Positions 1-9,175 of a stretch of DNA of 64,000 nt are shown piece by piece (positions within the stretch are counted from its first letter, which is position 1; every line of letters begins with the position of its first letter). Position numbers and translations under genes: made by a program. The stretch comes from Biostraticola tofi (GTDB taxonomy: Bacteria; Pseudomonadota; Gammaproteobacteria; Enterobacterales; Enterobacteriaceae), in assembly GCF_004343195.1 (NCBI RefSeq), contig NZ_SMCR01000002.1:124001-188000 (forward strand), given 5' to 3'. Below the pieces are notes generated by a model. The model was not told the DNA's origin. It searched no databases and saw only the letters and a program-made list of their open reading frames with translations.

Positions 1-1921
1 ACAAGCGCACCAGTGAATAATCCGCGTTGAACTGGCGGCGGGTCTGCTGCAGTAATGCGGGATTAGCACCGGTAAGTAAAGGAATATCGCTGAACTCAAG
101 GCCATCGAGCTCCAGCCGGTAGTCTGGTCCGGCGTCGGCCTGATAGCTGCGCGAGCTGGCGAACAGCGCCGGTTTGCTGCGCGAGCTGGTGCGCATGTCG
201 ATCATCGGTTTGATGAGCGCAAGCTCCGCCGGGGTAGCAATAATGTACACCGCATCCACGTTGCCGCTCGGCGCCGCCGAAGGAGAGACCGCGCCGTCTG
301 ATGACGGTGCGTCCAGGGTCAGGCCGGCAATGGTCACGGACTGTGGCGCGCCGGCGGCCGTGCCGGTGACCGGCGTGCCGGAAAGTCGGATGCCTGCGCC
401 GCTGTTGATCCCCTGTTTAAGCTCGGCGGCCGAGCCGATGCGCTGCTCAAGCACCGTACTGCCGCCTGCCTGCGCCCAGGCTTCAGAGAACGCTTTGGCG
501 ACACGGTCGCCCAACGGACCCCGGGGGATCAGCAGCAGCGGCTGCTGCCTGCCCTGATGATAGATATGGGCGGCTGCGTCTCGGGCTTCATCCTCCGGCG
601 AGAGGGCGAAGTAGCACATGTTTGGCCGGTTCTGCAGGTTTTCAGGGTGGTTGAGCGCCAGCACATTCAGGGTACCCGGCGCGTTGTAGAGCTGCTCGAC
701 TTCGTTTTTCAGCAGCGGACCGACAACCAGGGTCGCGCCATCCTGCTGCGCCCGGGTCAGCAATGCGGGCAGAGACTGACCCACGGTGTCATACACCTGG
801 ACCTCGACATTTGCAGCAGGGGCCGGGACAACGTCAGGCTGTCCGGCGGCGCCTGTTGCGCCATCGTTGGTCTCGGTGGCGCCGACCGGCAGCTGTGTAT
901 CGCCAGCGCTGTCGCCAACTGCGGGAACCTGGCCACCGGCAGCGGCGCTGTCGCCTGCTGCGGGAACCTGGCCACCGGCGGCGGCGCTGTCGCCTGCTGC
1001 GGGAATCTGGCCGCCGGCAGCGGCGGTGTCTACCGGCTGTGGCGCCGGGGCGGTGATTTGCTGGCCGTTTCTGGCGGCGTTAAAACCCTGCTGTATGGCG
1101 TTGGAAAACACGCGCGCCTGGCCGCTCAGCGGCAGCAGCAGCGCTATTTTGCCGACGCTTCCCGGCTGGTAGTTCTGCATCTGGCTTAACGAGGTCGGCA
1201 GAGTTTTGGCCGCCGGATTATGCGGATAGCGAACCTGCCAGTCGGCGATAGCGGTTTTAAGCAGCGTCGGATCCTGGCGGTTATCGTTATAGATTCTTAG
1301 CAGATCAAGCCAACCCTGCAGCACGTTTTCATCGGCGTTGATAGCAATACCGGCTTGCTGCTGAGCGGTCAGGCCCAGCAGCGCCTGCCAGGTCTGATCG
1401 ATATTCTGCTGATGGGCATCCTGGCCGACCAGCGGCTCCTGAGCAATCAGTACCCGGACGAGGTCAAGTGAGGGCTGGCTCTTGCCGGCACTGATGTAGG
1501 CCTGATAGTAGCGGAGCTTCTGGGCATCGGTGAGGCTGCCGGCATTCAGCTGCTTCAATGCCGCCAGGGCATTCTGCTGCTGGCCCTGGGCGAGAGCGAA
1601 TTCTGCCGACAGCAGCACCCGTTCACGCTGCAGGGCTTCATTAAGCCCCTGTGGCAATGCGCTGAGCTGGCGGTTGGCCTCATCGAGCTTGCCTTCGTTT
1701 ATCAATGCGCGAATGGCAAGTAATTGGTAGCCGGTCTTGGTATCATCGCTGCTTTGCTGCATCTGCTGCAGATAGTAGGATGAACTGGCTCCTGCCTTTT
1801 CCTGTACGCCGCCGGCGCTGCCCCGCGGCGCCTGACCGGTACAGGCTGCCAGTATCAGCGCGGCCAGAACGACAGGGATGACGCGCCTTGTTTTCAAACC
1901 CATGACATTTGAGGGAAGCAT
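1..1921 (-). CDS. lpoA: Penicillin-binding protein activator LpoA (3' end outside window)
   Basis: Outer-membrane lipoprotein that reaches through the periplasm to stimulate the bifunctional peptidoglycan synthase PBP1A. The chosen ATG (1919-1921) gives a short signal peptide with a lipobox LAAC at about residues 28-31, followed by a linker and the TPR-like N-domain (it contains [12 protein letters not shown], close to E. coli LpoA). The C-terminal part is the type I periplasmic-binding-protein-like domain. About 640 codons lie in the window; the E. coli protein is 678 residues, so the missing piece is short. Oddity: the linker between the two domains contains three tandem 13-residue repeats and a degenerate fourth (positions 875-1030). 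It is divergent from rsmI, with about 60 bases between the starts, as in E. coli. Confidence 0.95.
   Translation of the reverse strand, partial: MLPSNVMGLKTRRVIPVVLAALILAACTGQAPRGSAGGVQEKAGASSSYYLQQMQQSSDDTKTGYQLLAIRALINEGKLDEANRQLSALPQGLNEALQRERVLLSAEFALAQGQQQNALAALKQLNAGSLTDAQKLRYYQAYISAGKSQPSLDLVRVLIAQEPLVGQDAHQQNIDQTWQALLGLTAQQQAGIAINADENVLQGWLDLLRIYNDNRQDPTLLKTAIADWQVRYPHNPAAKTLPTSLSQMQNYQPGSVGKIALLLPLSGQARVFSNAIQQGFNAARNGQQITAPAPQPVDTAAAGGQIPAAGDSAAAGGQVPAAGDSAAAGGQVPAVGDSAGDTQLPVGATETNDGATGAAGQPDVVPAPAANVEVQVYDTVGQSLPALLTRAQQDGATLVVGPLLKNEVEQLYNAPGTLNVLALNHPENLQNRPNMCYFALSPEDEARDAAAHIYHQGRQQPLLLIPRGPLGDRVAKAFSEAWAQAGGSTVLEQRIGSAAELKQGINSGAGIRLSGTPVTGTAAGAPQSVTIAGLTLDAPSSDGAVSPSAAPSGNVDAVYIIATPAELALIKPMIDMRTSSRSKPALFASSRSYQADAGPDYRLELDGLEFSDIPLLTGANPALLQQTRRQFNADYSLVRL
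914..1030 (-). repeat. Three in-frame 39-bp tandem repeats inside lpoA
   Basis: Units at 914-952, 953-991 and 992-1030 have identical length and only a few substitutions. On the coding strand each encodes a 13-residue unit of the form D(S/T)AAAGGQ(V/I)PA(A/V)G. Positions 875-913 encode [13 protein letters not shown], a decayed fourth copy. The repeat keeps the lpoA frame, so it lengthens an Ala/Gly/Pro-rich interdomain linker. Confidence 0.9.
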
Positions 1922-1983
1922 ACTGTATCCAGTGATGTTTTTTTCAAGATGCTCAATATTAAATCGGCAATCCGGATGAGACA

Positions 1984-2853
1984 ATGAATCAACACCAACA
2001 AGCGGATATTTCCGCATCAACGCTTTATGTGGTACCGACTCCCATTGGTAATCTGGAGGACATCACCCTGCGGGCGCTGTCGGTCCTCAAGCGGGTTGAT
2101 CTTATTGCCGCCGAGGATACCCGTCATACCGGCCTATTGTTACAACATTTTGCCATAAATGCGCGCCTGTTCGCGCTGCATGATCATAACGAGCAGCAAA
2201 AAGCCGACGTGCTGCTGGCGAAACTGCAACAGGGGCAAAGTATAGCTCTGGTATCGGACGCCGGTACGCCGCTGATTAATGATCCTGGCTATCATCTGGT
2301 GCGGCGCTGTCGCGAGGCCGGCATTCGCGTGGTTCCGCTCCCCGGGGCCTGCGCGGCGATAACCGCGCTCTGTGCCGCCGGTCTGCCCTCCGACCGCTTC
2401 TGTTATGAAGGTTTCCTGCCGGCAAAGCGCAAAGGACGCCAGGATACGCTCAGGGCGCTGGAGCAGGAGCCAAGGACACTGATTTTTTATGAATCAACCC
2501 ATCGCCTGCTGGACAGCCTGCAGGATATGGTCACCGTCTGGGGCCCTTCCCGTTATGTGGTGCTGGCCCGGGAAATGACCAAGACCTGGGAAAATATCAC
2601 CGGGGCGCCGGTCGCCGAACTGCTGGCATGGGTGAGTGAGGATGAGAAGCGTGCCCGGGGGGAAATGGTGCTGATCGTCGAAGGGTTTCACGCCGAGGAA
2701 GACGCCTTGCCGCCGGAGGCGCTGCGTACGCTTGCACTGCTGCAGAAGGATTTACCGCTTAAAAAAGCCGCCGCCATTGCCGCCGAGATCCATGGCGTGA
2801 AGAAAAATGCCCTGTATCGCCATGTCCTGGCGATTTCCGGGGATGACAACTGA
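1984..2853 (+). CDS. rsmI: 16S rRNA (cytidine-1402-2'-O)-methyltransferase RsmI
   Basis: SAM-dependent tetrapyrrole-methylase-fold enzyme that 2'-O-methylates C1402 in the decoding centre of 16S rRNA, next to the N4 methylation made by RsmH. The 289-residue product is full length. It has the N-terminal [12 protein letters not shown] motif, AAEDTRHTG, the [13 protein letters not shown] loop and the C-terminal [19 protein letters not shown] helix region, all closely matching E. coli RsmI. It is transcribed divergently from lpoA. The rnpB promoter overlaps its last codons. Confidence 0.97.
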   Translation: MNQHQQADISASTLYVVPTPIGNLEDITLRALSVLKRVDLIAAEDTRHTGLLLQHFAINARLFALHDHNEQQKADVLLAKLQQGQSIALVSDAGTPLINDPGYHLVRRCREAGIRVVPLPGACAAITALCAAGLPSDRFCYEGFLPAKRKGRQDTLRALEQEPRTLIFYESTHRLLDSLQDMVTVWGPSRYVVLAREMTKTWENITGAPVAELLAWVSEDEKRARGEMVLIVEGFHAEEDALPPEALRTLALLQKDLPLKKAAAIAAEIHGVKKNALYRHVLAISGDDN

Positions 2854-2871
2854 GTCGAAAACCCCTATACT
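2843..2871 (+). promoter_or_regulatory. Sigma-70 promoter of rnpB
   Basis: An ATGACA -35 element (2843-2848), a 17-base spacer and a TATACT -10 element (2866-2871) lie eight bases before the predicted RNA start. The -35 lies inside the last codons of rsmI. The discriminator CCGCGCC is GC-rich, as in stable-RNA promoters under stringent control. Confidence 0.75.
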
Positions 2872-2878
2872 CCGCGCC

Positions 2879-3255
<377 letters not shown>

Positions 3256-3263
3256 TTGCGTTA

Positions 3264-3297
3264 ACCCCATGCCTCATAATGGCATGGGGTTTTTTTT
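3264..3297 (+). terminator. Intrinsic terminator of rnpB
   Basis: A perfect 10-bp stem, ACCCCATGCC / GGCATGGGGT, with a 7-base loop is followed by a run of eight T. It sits directly after the RNase P RNA 3' end. Confidence 0.93.
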
Positions 3298-3304
3298 GCC
3301 CTGG

Positions 3305-4006
3305 CTACTGCCGGGCCAGGTCGATAAGCAGCGCCCTGGCGGCGGTTACTGCGCGGATGATCACCGAAGATTCCTGCTGAATGAACGCGCCGTCGCCACA
3401 GTCAAGATGCAGCGTGTCGGCGGTCTGACGCTGAATATCCATGCGTCCGTTGATCGACTGCAGGTAGGCATTGTTAGCCAGTAAAGGCAGGGTTAGCTGT
3501 TCGCCGGCAGGCAAATCCACATGCCTTATCCAGGCCTGTTGCCGCAATTGCATGCTGCCATTGGCCCCATCGGGCGAGGCCATGAGGCTTAGGGATTCAT
3601 GGCTGCGCCCGATATGCTGGATCGGCGGATTGTCGCGGCTTGGACATACGTCCAGCCAGAGCTGCAGGCGGGTAAGCGGCGTTTGACCCGGGTTGTGTTC
3701 GCTGTAGCTGATGCCGGGTTGCGCCGACAATAACACGGCATCGCCGCAGCCTGCATGGAGATGGCGGCCTTCGCTGTCCCGATACTCAGCCTGGCCCTGC
3801 AGCACGATATTCAGGATATCAACTCGAGGATAGGTGCGGGGCTGGAAGGCGGCACCGGCGGTAATCAGTTCCTGGTTGAGCACGCGCAGCGCATCAAAAC
3901 CCAGCAGTTCGGGGTCGAAATAATGACCAAAAGAAAAAGTATATCTCGCCTGGAGCCAACCGTAGTCAGCCTGGCCGCATTGGCCGGCGGTTCTGGGTGT
4001 GATCAT
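3305..4006 (-). CDS. yhaK: Pirin-like bicupin protein YhaK
   Basis: Cytosolic pirin-family bicupin. E. coli YhaK is described as a redox-sensitive protein responding to nitrosative or oxidative stress, without a firm enzymatic role. The 233-residue product is collinear with it from MITPRTAGQCGQADYGWLQ through FDPELLGFDALRVLNQE and YPRVDILNIVLQGQAEYRD to the end LRALLIDL. It is divergent from the LysR gene yhaJ; the 109-base gap between them is where YhaJ would be expected to bind (inference). The 3' end abuts the rnpB terminator. Confidence 0.95.
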   Translation of the reverse strand: MITPRTAGQCGQADYGWLQARYTFSFGHYFDPELLGFDALRVLNQELITAGAAFQPRTYPRVDILNIVLQGQAEYRDSEGRHLHAGCGDAVLLSAQPGISYSEHNPGQTPLTRLQLWLDVCPSRDNPPIQHIGRSHESLSLMASPDGANGSMQLRQQAWIRHVDLPAGEQLTLPLLANNAYLQSINGRMDIQRQTADTLHLDCGDGAFIQQESSVIIRAVTAARALLIDLARQ

Positions 4007-4115
4007 GGTTGTATCGGCTCCATGCGGTAGAATAGGTAAATACTAAGGGTCTGGACGGCAGATTGTTAGCAAGATAATCTGCTGGCTATATTCAAAATTC
4101 CTGAATGAGTGGCCA

Positions 4116-5012
4116 ATGGCAAGAGACCGAGCATTAACCCTTGAAGCGTTGCGGGTCATGGATGCAATTGATCGCCGGGGCAGCTTTGCCGCCGCGGCTG
4201 ATGAACTGGGCCGCGTTCCGTCGGCGCTCAGCTACACCATGCAAAAGCTTGAGGATGAGCTTGATGTGGTGCTGTTCGATCGCTCCGGCCACCGCACCAA
4301 ATTTACCCACGTAGGACGAATGCTGCTGGAGCGCGGGCGTATACTGCTAGAAGCTGCGGATAAACTGACCACCGATGCCGAAGCGCTGGCCCGGGGCTGG
4401 GAAACGCATTTGACAGTGGTGGCCGAAGCCCTGGTGCCGGCGGAAAAACTGTTTCCGTTGATTGACAAGCTGGCGCTAAAAGCCAATACCCAGGTATCGG
4501 TGATAACCGAAGTGTTGGCGGGTGCCTGGGAACGGCTGGAGCAGGGGCGGGCCGATATCGTGATTGCACCGGACAGTAATTTCCGGCCGTCGTCCGAATT
4601 TAACAGCCGCAAGCTTTATCGCGTACTGAATGTGTATGTCGCCAGCCCTGACCATCCGATTCACCAGGAACCGGAGCCATTGTCGGAGGTGACCCGCGTC
4701 AAGTATCGGGGTATCGCCATCGCCGATACCGCCCGCGAGCGGCCGGTACTGACGGTGCAGTTGCTGGACAAGCAGCAGCGCCTGACCGTCAGTTCGATGT
4801 CGGATAAACGCAAAGCGCTGCTGGCGGGGCTTGGGGTTGCGACCATGCCCTATCCGTTGGTTGAGGAAGATATTGCCGCCGGTCGCTTGAGGGTAGTCAG
4901 CCCGGAATACAGTGTTGAAATCGATATCATCATGGCCTGGCGGCGCGACAGCATGGGTGAAGCCAAATCCTGGTTTCTGCGCGAAATCCCCAAACTGTTT
5001 ACTCAGCGATAA
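4116..5012 (+). CDS. yhaJ: LysR-family regulator YhaJ
   Basis: LysR-type transcriptional regulator of 298 residues. The N-terminal winged helix-turn-helix occupies about residues 5-64 (ALTLEALRVMDAIDRRGSFA, then ALSYTMQKLEDELDVVLFDR). The type 2 periplasmic-binding-protein effector domain follows to about 295 and ends MAWRRDSMGEAKSWFLREIP. It is nearly collinear with E. coli YhaJ, reported to control yqjF and yhaK and to respond to aromatic compounds such as nitrotoluene derivatives. Both of those genes are nearby here. Its last 14 bases overlap the 3' end of yqjG on the opposite strand. Confidence 0.95.
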   Translation: MARDRALTLEALRVMDAIDRRGSFAAAADELGRVPSALSYTMQKLEDELDVVLFDRSGHRTKFTHVGRMLLERGRILLEAADKLTTDAEALARGWETHLTVVAEALVPAEKLFPLIDKLALKANTQVSVITEVLAGAWERLEQGRADIVIAPDSNFRPSSEFNSRKLYRVLNVYVASPDHPIHQEPEPLSEVTRVKYRGIAIADTARERPVLTVQLLDKQQRLTVSSMSDKRKALLAGLGVATMPYPLVEEDIAAGRLRVVSPEYSVEIDIIMAWRRDSMGEAKSWFLREIPKLFTQR

Positions 5013-6015
5013 TGCTGCTGTTTTCATCGGTACCGAATCGTATGTCCCGGCCGTGAGGTTCGCTCAGATCCTGATCCGGTCCGATGGCGATAATCCCTTG
5101 GGGATTCAGCGTCGGGTGGCTGCGGTAATAGTGATGACGAATGTGGGCCAGATCCACCGTATCGGCAATACCCGGTATCTGGTAAATATCGCGCAGGAAG
5201 CCGCTGAGATTTAAATAATCGCTGATGCGATGGCGGGAGCATTTGAAATGGGTCACATAGACCGGATCAAAGCGGATAAGCGTCGTCCACAGGCGCAGAT
5301 CGGCCTCGGTCAGGCGATTGCCGGTCAGGAAGCGGTGGCGTCCCAGGATCTCTTCCAGCCGACCAAGTGCGTCAAAAACGCCGGATACCGCCTGGTCATA
5401 GGCTTCTTGAGAGGTGGCGAAGCCTGCTTTGTAGACGCCATTATTCACCTGGTCGTAGATCCAGCCGTTAAGCGCATCGATCTGACTGCGAAGCGCCGGA
5501 GGATAGTAATCGCCCGCTCGGGCGCCGACAACGTCGAACGCCTGGTTGAACATGCGGATGATATCGGCGGACTCATTGCTGACAATGGTCTGCTGCTCGG
5601 TATCCCAGAGTATCGGCACCGTAGTGCGACCACTGTAGCGAGGATCGGCCTGCAGATAAAGTTGGTAGACATAACGGTGGTGATTTAACTGATCACCGGT
5701 AGCGGCGGGGAAATCAGTATCGAAGGTCCAGCCGTTCTCCAGCATCAGCGGATGCACTACCGAAACCGGGATAAGGTTTTCCAGCCCTTTAAGCTTACGC
5801 ATGATAAGCGTGCGGTGCGCCCAGGGGCAGGCCAGGGAAACATACAGATGGTAGCGATGTGCGGCGGCGGCGAAGCCGTTACGACCGTCAGGACCGGCCG
5901 AACCGTCCGGGGTCACCCAATTGCGGAACTGCGCGGCTGAGCGTTCAAAATGGCCGCCCGAGGCTTTGGTATCGTACCATTGGTCCTGCCATTTTCCTTC
6001 GACGAGCAATCCCAT
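4999..6015 (-). CDS. yqjG: Glutathionyl-hydroquinone reductase YqjG
   Basis: Xi-class glutathione transferase that reduces glutathionyl-hydroquinones to hydroquinones. The 338-residue product has the signature YHLYVSLACPWAHRTLIMRK, whose Cys is the catalytic residue, followed by a thioredoxin-like N-domain and an all-helical C-domain (TEADLRLWTTLIRFDPVYVT). E. coli YqjG is 328 residues and ends at the equivalent of HGRDIRFG. Here the frame continues for ten more residues (TDENSSIIAE), which pushes the stop 14 bases into the convergent yhaJ gene. Function is confident; the tail is probably a harmless stop-codon shift. Confidence 0.95.
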   Translation of the reverse strand: MGLLVEGKWQDQWYDTKASGGHFERSAAQFRNWVTPDGSAGPDGRNGFAAAAHRYHLYVSLACPWAHRTLIMRKLKGLENLIPVSVVHPLMLENGWTFDTDFPAATGDQLNHHRYVYQLYLQADPRYSGRTTVPILWDTEQQTIVSNESADIIRMFNQAFDVVGARAGDYYPPALRSQIDALNGWIYDQVNNGVYKAGFATSQEAYDQAVSGVFDALGRLEEILGRHRFLTGNRLTEADLRLWTTLIRFDPVYVTHFKCSRHRISDYLNLSGFLRDIYQIPGIADTVDLAHIRHHYYRSHPTLNPQGIIAIGPDQDLSEPHGRDIRFGTDENSSIIAE

Positions 6016-6135
6016 AAACCGTCTCCTAGCAATGAATGGCCGTAGCCTGAAACCTCATTTACCCAACATGATATCTAAGTGTAATGCCTAAGGAGACAAG
6101 TATAGTTTCCTCAGGCGGCATGGCAGCTTACGTCG

Positions 6136-6528
6136 TTACCATTTTTTGTTCAGCAGGCGATCAATGCTGAAAGCGCCGGGGCCGGTCACCGCCAGCAGCA
6201 GAAAACCGCCTGCAATGGTCAGGTTCTTCATGAACATGATTTGATTCGGGCCCTGAGCGAAATCGATATGGAACAGGAAGGCGGTGAGCAGGGTGAACAC
6301 CGCGGTGATGATGGCGGTAGTACGGGTAAGGAAACCAAACAGTACCGCCAGGCCGCCGCCTAATTCCAAAAGGATCGTCAAGGGCAACAGGAATCCGGGT
6401 ACGCCCATGGCTTCCATATATTGCTGGGTGCCGGCATAGCCGCTGATTTTGCCGTAACCGGCAACGATAAACAGTATTGGCATCAGTACTCGTGCAATCA
6501 GGATGGCACCATCATCTAATTTTTTCAT
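6136..6528 (-). CDS. yqjF: DoxX-family inner membrane protein YqjF
   Basis: Small DoxX/SURF4-type membrane protein of 130 residues with about four hydrophobic helices (near residues 8-25, 47-68, 72-92 and 102-118). It is nearly identical in layout to E. coli YqjF, including YMEAMGVPGFLLPLTILLE, FGFLTRTTA and the end IDRLLNKKW. The exact biochemical role is unknown. In E. coli the gene is controlled by YhaJ and induced by nitroaromatics and their degradation products. It lies downstream of, but about 120 bases apart from, yqjG on the same strand. Confidence 0.93.
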   Translation of the reverse strand: MKKLDDGAILIARVLMPILFIVAGYGKISGYAGTQQYMEAMGVPGFLLPLTILLELGGGLAVLFGFLTRTTAIITAVFTLLTAFLFHIDFAQGPNQIMFMKNLTIAGGFLLLAVTGPGAFSIDRLLNKKW

Positions 6529-6859
6529 CTTTCATTTCCCGGTCATTCAGCGTGGCTGATAATCTTTTTTTTGATTAATGGCAGAAATTTTGCAGCCTTA
6601 GCCGCTCTGTCTGCCGTCGGTGTGGCATGGCAGGCATCTTATCGCCGTCAAATGACAGCGGATAGCGAGTAAAATTGTGTGATTAACTCAAAAAAACTGA
6701 TATAGAACCGGAAGGAAGAAAATGGGCGGGAGGGTCAAAAATGGCAGCGTGCTATTGGAAATAAAAAAGCCGCCGGTAAATCAACGGCGGCTTATACGAT
6801 GGCTGCGCTAGAGGAACCAGCAGCGGCACTCGGCATCATTGCCCTGCCTGCGAATTTCG
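6529..6859. other. Intergenic stretch between yqjF and yqjK
   Basis: No gene is seen. It should hold the yqjF promoter near its left end and contains the terminator of the yqjDEK unit at 6762-6793. Confidence 0.6.
6762..6793 (-). terminator. Intrinsic terminator downstream of yqjK
   Basis: On the minus strand AAGCCGCCG and CGGCGGCTT form a 9-bp stem with a 9-base loop, followed by a T-run (TTTTTTAT). It lies about 65 bases beyond the yqjK stop and would end the yqjD-yqjE-yqjK transcript. Confidence 0.85.
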
Positions 6860-7135
6860 TCAGCGGGACTGTAATGATTTGCGAATCAGTTTAACCGTAC
6901 CCATAATCCCTACCACACGTCTGGCCCACAGCACCAGTTTACTGGGATGGCGCAGGTTATAAACTGCCAGCAGGCTTGAGCCTGCTATCAGGTATTTACG
7001 GTAATGCATAATGCTCTGCCAGGCGCGATCATAGCGCTCTGTGGCCAGTGACCACTCGCGCTTACCGGCAGATAACTCAATGCGCTGCTGGTGAACCTTC
7101 CGTAACAGCAACTGTTTCTTGGGCGAAAGGCTCAT
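6860..7135 (-). CDS. yqjK: YqjK-like small basic protein
   Basis: A 91-residue basic protein matching the YqjK family: an N-terminal charged helix (KKQLLLRKVHQQRIELSAGK), a weakly hydrophobic central segment around residues 47-60, and LRHPSKLVLWARRVVG, equivalent to the IRHPNMLVRWARR stretch of E. coli YqjK. Function is unknown; a membrane-peripheral role with YqjD and YqjE is likely. The start overlaps the yqjE stop (ATGA), indicating translational coupling. Confidence 0.88.
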   Translation of the reverse strand: MSLSPKKQLLLRKVHQQRIELSAGKREWSLATERYDRAWQSIMHYRKYLIAGSSLLAVYNLRHPSKLVLWARRVVGIMGTVKLIRKSLQSR

Positions 7136-7578
7136 CGGCGCTCCCTTTCCTTTTGCTGTTTACGTTGTGCTTCTTCCTCACGGATCTCATCCTGGACTTT
7201 TTCGAGCAGGTTGCGATCCACCTGAAGTTCTTCACGGGTCGAACCGAGCAGAGTGGACTGGCGTGCTTTACGCAACGTCATTACCGCACCAACAATCGCC
7301 AGTAACAGCAGTATGCCGGTGGTCCAGGCGATAGCGATTAAGCGATACTGTGGGTCAATAGCCCAAATCACCAGGACCAGCATGCTCATCAGGCCAAAGG
7401 CCGCCAGCAACAAGGTGATGCCCGCCATCATCAGCATCTGGATAATGTTGGCCTTTTCCTCTTCAAGCTCCACTACCGCCAGACGAAGGCGAGTTTCCAC
7501 CATACCGACAAGAATTGTCACTATCCGTTGACCAATAGTAAAAACGCCCTGGCCGGGGCCTTGAGTATGTTGATCCAT
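7132..7578 (-). CDS. yqjE: Phage-holin-III-family membrane protein YqjE
   Basis: Inner-membrane protein of 148 residues, family YqjE/phage holin superfamily III. It has VEMVETRLRLAVVELEEEKAN-type sequence at about residues 26-45, two transmembrane helices (about 48-70 and 82-103), and a charged C-terminal helix rich in Lys/Glu/Arg. E. coli YqjE is 134 residues, so the charged tail is slightly longer here. It is second in the yqjD-yqjE-yqjK operon, five bases after yqjD, and overlaps yqjK by four bases. Confidence 0.92.
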   Translation of the reverse strand: MDQHTQGPGQGVFTIGQRIVTILVGMVETRLRLAVVELEEEKANIIQMLMMAGITLLLAAFGLMSMLVLVIWAIDPQYRLIAIAWTTGILLLLAIVGAVMTLRKARQSTLLGSTREELQVDRNLLEKVQDEIREEEAQRKQQKERERR

Positions 7579-7583
7579 TATGA

Positions 7584-7889
7584 TTAACGCCGGGTTATGA
7601 TTGCACCAAGGATAAATCCTGCAACAGCACCGATACCAATGCCTACCCAGGGATTTTCGTGAACATATTCGTCGGCCCGGTCAGCGACGATTTTAGTCTG
7701 TTCAGCCAGACGTTCACTGCCATCACCCAGGCGGGTGCGAGTTTCTTTTAACGCGCTTTCCGCCTTACTGCGCAATTTTTCAAATTCTGCCTTGGGCTTT
7801 TGCGAAGAACCACGCAGGACTTCTTCAAGTGTGTCGGCCAAAGATTTGAGTTCGGTGCGCAAATGTTCAGAGGTGGTGTCTTTAATCAT
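7584..7889 (-). CDS. yqjD: Ribosome-associated membrane-anchored protein YqjD (DUF883/ElaB family)
   Basis: A 101-residue DUF883 protein. An amphipathic N-terminal helix (residues 1-75) is followed by VHENPWVGIGIGAVAGFILG, a single C-terminal membrane anchor, and a basic end. E. coli YqjD binds ribosomes, tethers them to the inner membrane in stationary phase and is RpoS-dependent. The start at 7889 is chosen because GGAG stands at proper distance upstream; an upstream in-frame ATG at 7937 has no such site. E. coli carries yqjC before yqjD; it is absent here. Confidence 0.93.
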   Translation of the reverse strand: MIKDTTSEHLRTELKSLADTLEEVLRGSSQKPKAEFEKLRSKAESALKETRTRLGDGSERLAEQTKIVADRADEYVHENPWVGIGIGAVAGFILGAIITRR

Positions 7890-8108
7890 TATTGTACTCC
7901 TTCGACGCTGACTATCGGGGTGGCCGGCAGGGGTCAAGCAAAGTAGCCGGTATCATTAAATTGACATATAAATTCAAGACTTATAGTAAAGCGTAGCCCG
8001 AAATTCTCAATTGGCAAAAAACGGTTGGCTTTTTCTTGGGTTTATTTGCCCGCAGTGCTATGCGGGCAGGGGCAGGGCTGTACTGAATGCGGGGAAAATA
8101 CCGGGTGC

Positions 8109-8504
8109 TCAGCTTACACTGGCGCTGGGTTTATTCAGCTTATACAGCCAATGGCCGGTAGTCTGACGATCGCTTGGCAGAATGGAATAATCACCCTTGA
8201 GGTCGTCCTTCAGCGCTCGCTGAGCTGCCAAGGCTTGCTCAGGCGTATCCAGCAGGATAATCAGGCTGTCCCTGGCCGGAGTTATGCTCTTGATTTTGAT
8301 GCCGCGTCCATTAAGCAGTTGGTAAACATAAAAACCGTCCGGCAGCGAACCATGTTCGCTCGCCAGCTTGATTTCCAGCGCGGTTTCTTTATTCAGCAAT
8401 GCCGGCAGCAGCAGGCAGACGGCGAGTATCGTCACCAGGGCCAATACGCCGTAACGCAGCAGGCGGTGATGGCGGCAGCGGCGCAGCAACGTGAGAATGC
8501 TCAA
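8109..8504 (-). CDS. mzrA: Modulator of EnvZ/OmpR, MzrA (TTG start)
   Basis: Small bitopic inner-membrane protein that in E. coli links the CpxA/CpxR and EnvZ/OmpR systems by binding EnvZ. The 131-residue product has one N-terminal transmembrane helix (about residues 17-37) and a periplasmic domain with the family segment [20 protein letters not shown] followed by [15 protein letters not shown] chose a TTG start (8504-8502) that overlaps the yqjA stop as TTGA and has AAAGGA just upstream. An in-frame ATG at 8543 would lie inside yqjA without that spacing. Co-transcription with yqjA matches E. coli, where the pair is Cpx-induced. Confidence 0.85.
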   Translation of the reverse strand: MSILTLLRRCRHHRLLRYGVLALVTILAVCLLLPALLNKETALEIKLASEHGSLPDGFYVYQLLNGRGIKIKSITPARDSLIILLDTPEQALAAQRALKDDLKGDYSILPSDRQTTGHWLYKLNKPSASVS

Positions 8505-9175
8505 CGTCCTTTCTCCGCGCTGGCGGCATGTTTGCGGCGCCATATCACGACAATCGAGCCAAACAGACCGAATACCAGCAGCACCAGCGGCAACAGCATC
8601 AGTACCAGCATCAGTTCATCCTCGTAACGACGGAACAGCGCCGTTTTGCCCAGCACAAAGCCGAGCGAGGTCAGGATAAATACCCAGAGAAAGGCACTCA
8701 TCCAGTTGAAGAATTGAAAGCGAGCGTTGCTGAGTCCGGAAAGACCGGCGATAGTCGGCAGCAGCGTACGGACGAAAGCCACAAAGCGGCCAACTAACAG
8801 GGCTGATAAACCGTGTCGATAAAACATCTGGTGGGCGCGCTGATGATAGTGTGCCGGCAGATGGGCCAGCCAGGATTGCACGATGCGGTTGTTTTCCAGC
8901 CAACGGCCTTGTATGTAGCTTATCCAACTGCCAAGGCTTGCCGCGAGAGTTAACAGAAGAATGGTCAGGGGAAAATTCATGGTGCCCTTCGCCACCAGTA
9001 CGCCAACAAGGATTAGCAGGCTGTCGCCGGGCAGAAAGGCCGCCGGTAAAACACCGTTTTCGAGAAAAAGAATAACAAATATCAGTAAATAGATGGTCCA
9101 GACCAGTTTAGGGTCCGCCAGAGTGTCAAAATCTTGTTGCCAGAGGGCGTGCAGCAAGTCTTTTATTATATCCAT
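8501..9175 (-). CDS. yqjA: DedA-family membrane transporter YqjA
   Basis: DedA/Tvp38-family inner-membrane protein needed in E. coli, redundantly with YghB, for envelope integrity, proton-motive-force homeostasis and alkaline tolerance. The family is now tied to undecaprenyl-phosphate and lipid translocation. The 224-residue product has the signature [20 protein letters not shown], then QGRWLENN and [19 protein letters not shown] with the essential Arg residues, and four or more hydrophobic helices. The start at 9175 matches the E. coli N-terminus ([10 protein letters not shown]). It is the first gene of the yqjA-mzrA pair. Confidence 0.95.
   Translation of the reverse strand: MDIIKDLLHALWQQDFDTLADPKLVWTIYLLIFVILFLENGVLPAAFLPGDSLLILVGVLVAKGTMNFPLTILLLTLAASLGSWISYIQGRWLENNRIVQSWLAHLPAHYHQRAHQMFYRHGLSALLVGRFVAFVRTLLPTIAGLSGLSNARFQFFNWMSAFLWVFILTSLGFVLGKTALFRRYEDELMLVLMLLPLVLLVFGLFGSIVVIWRRKHAASAEKGR

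Noticed and set aside
875-1030. Possible CRISPR-like or regulatory repeat array
   Set aside because: The units are directly adjacent with no spacers and encode in-frame 13-residue units of LpoA; it is a coding tandem repeat.
557-1189. Plus-strand open frame of about 210 codons with Gly/Cys repeats
   Set aside because: It is antisense to lpoA; its repeats are the mirror of the LpoA linker repeats.
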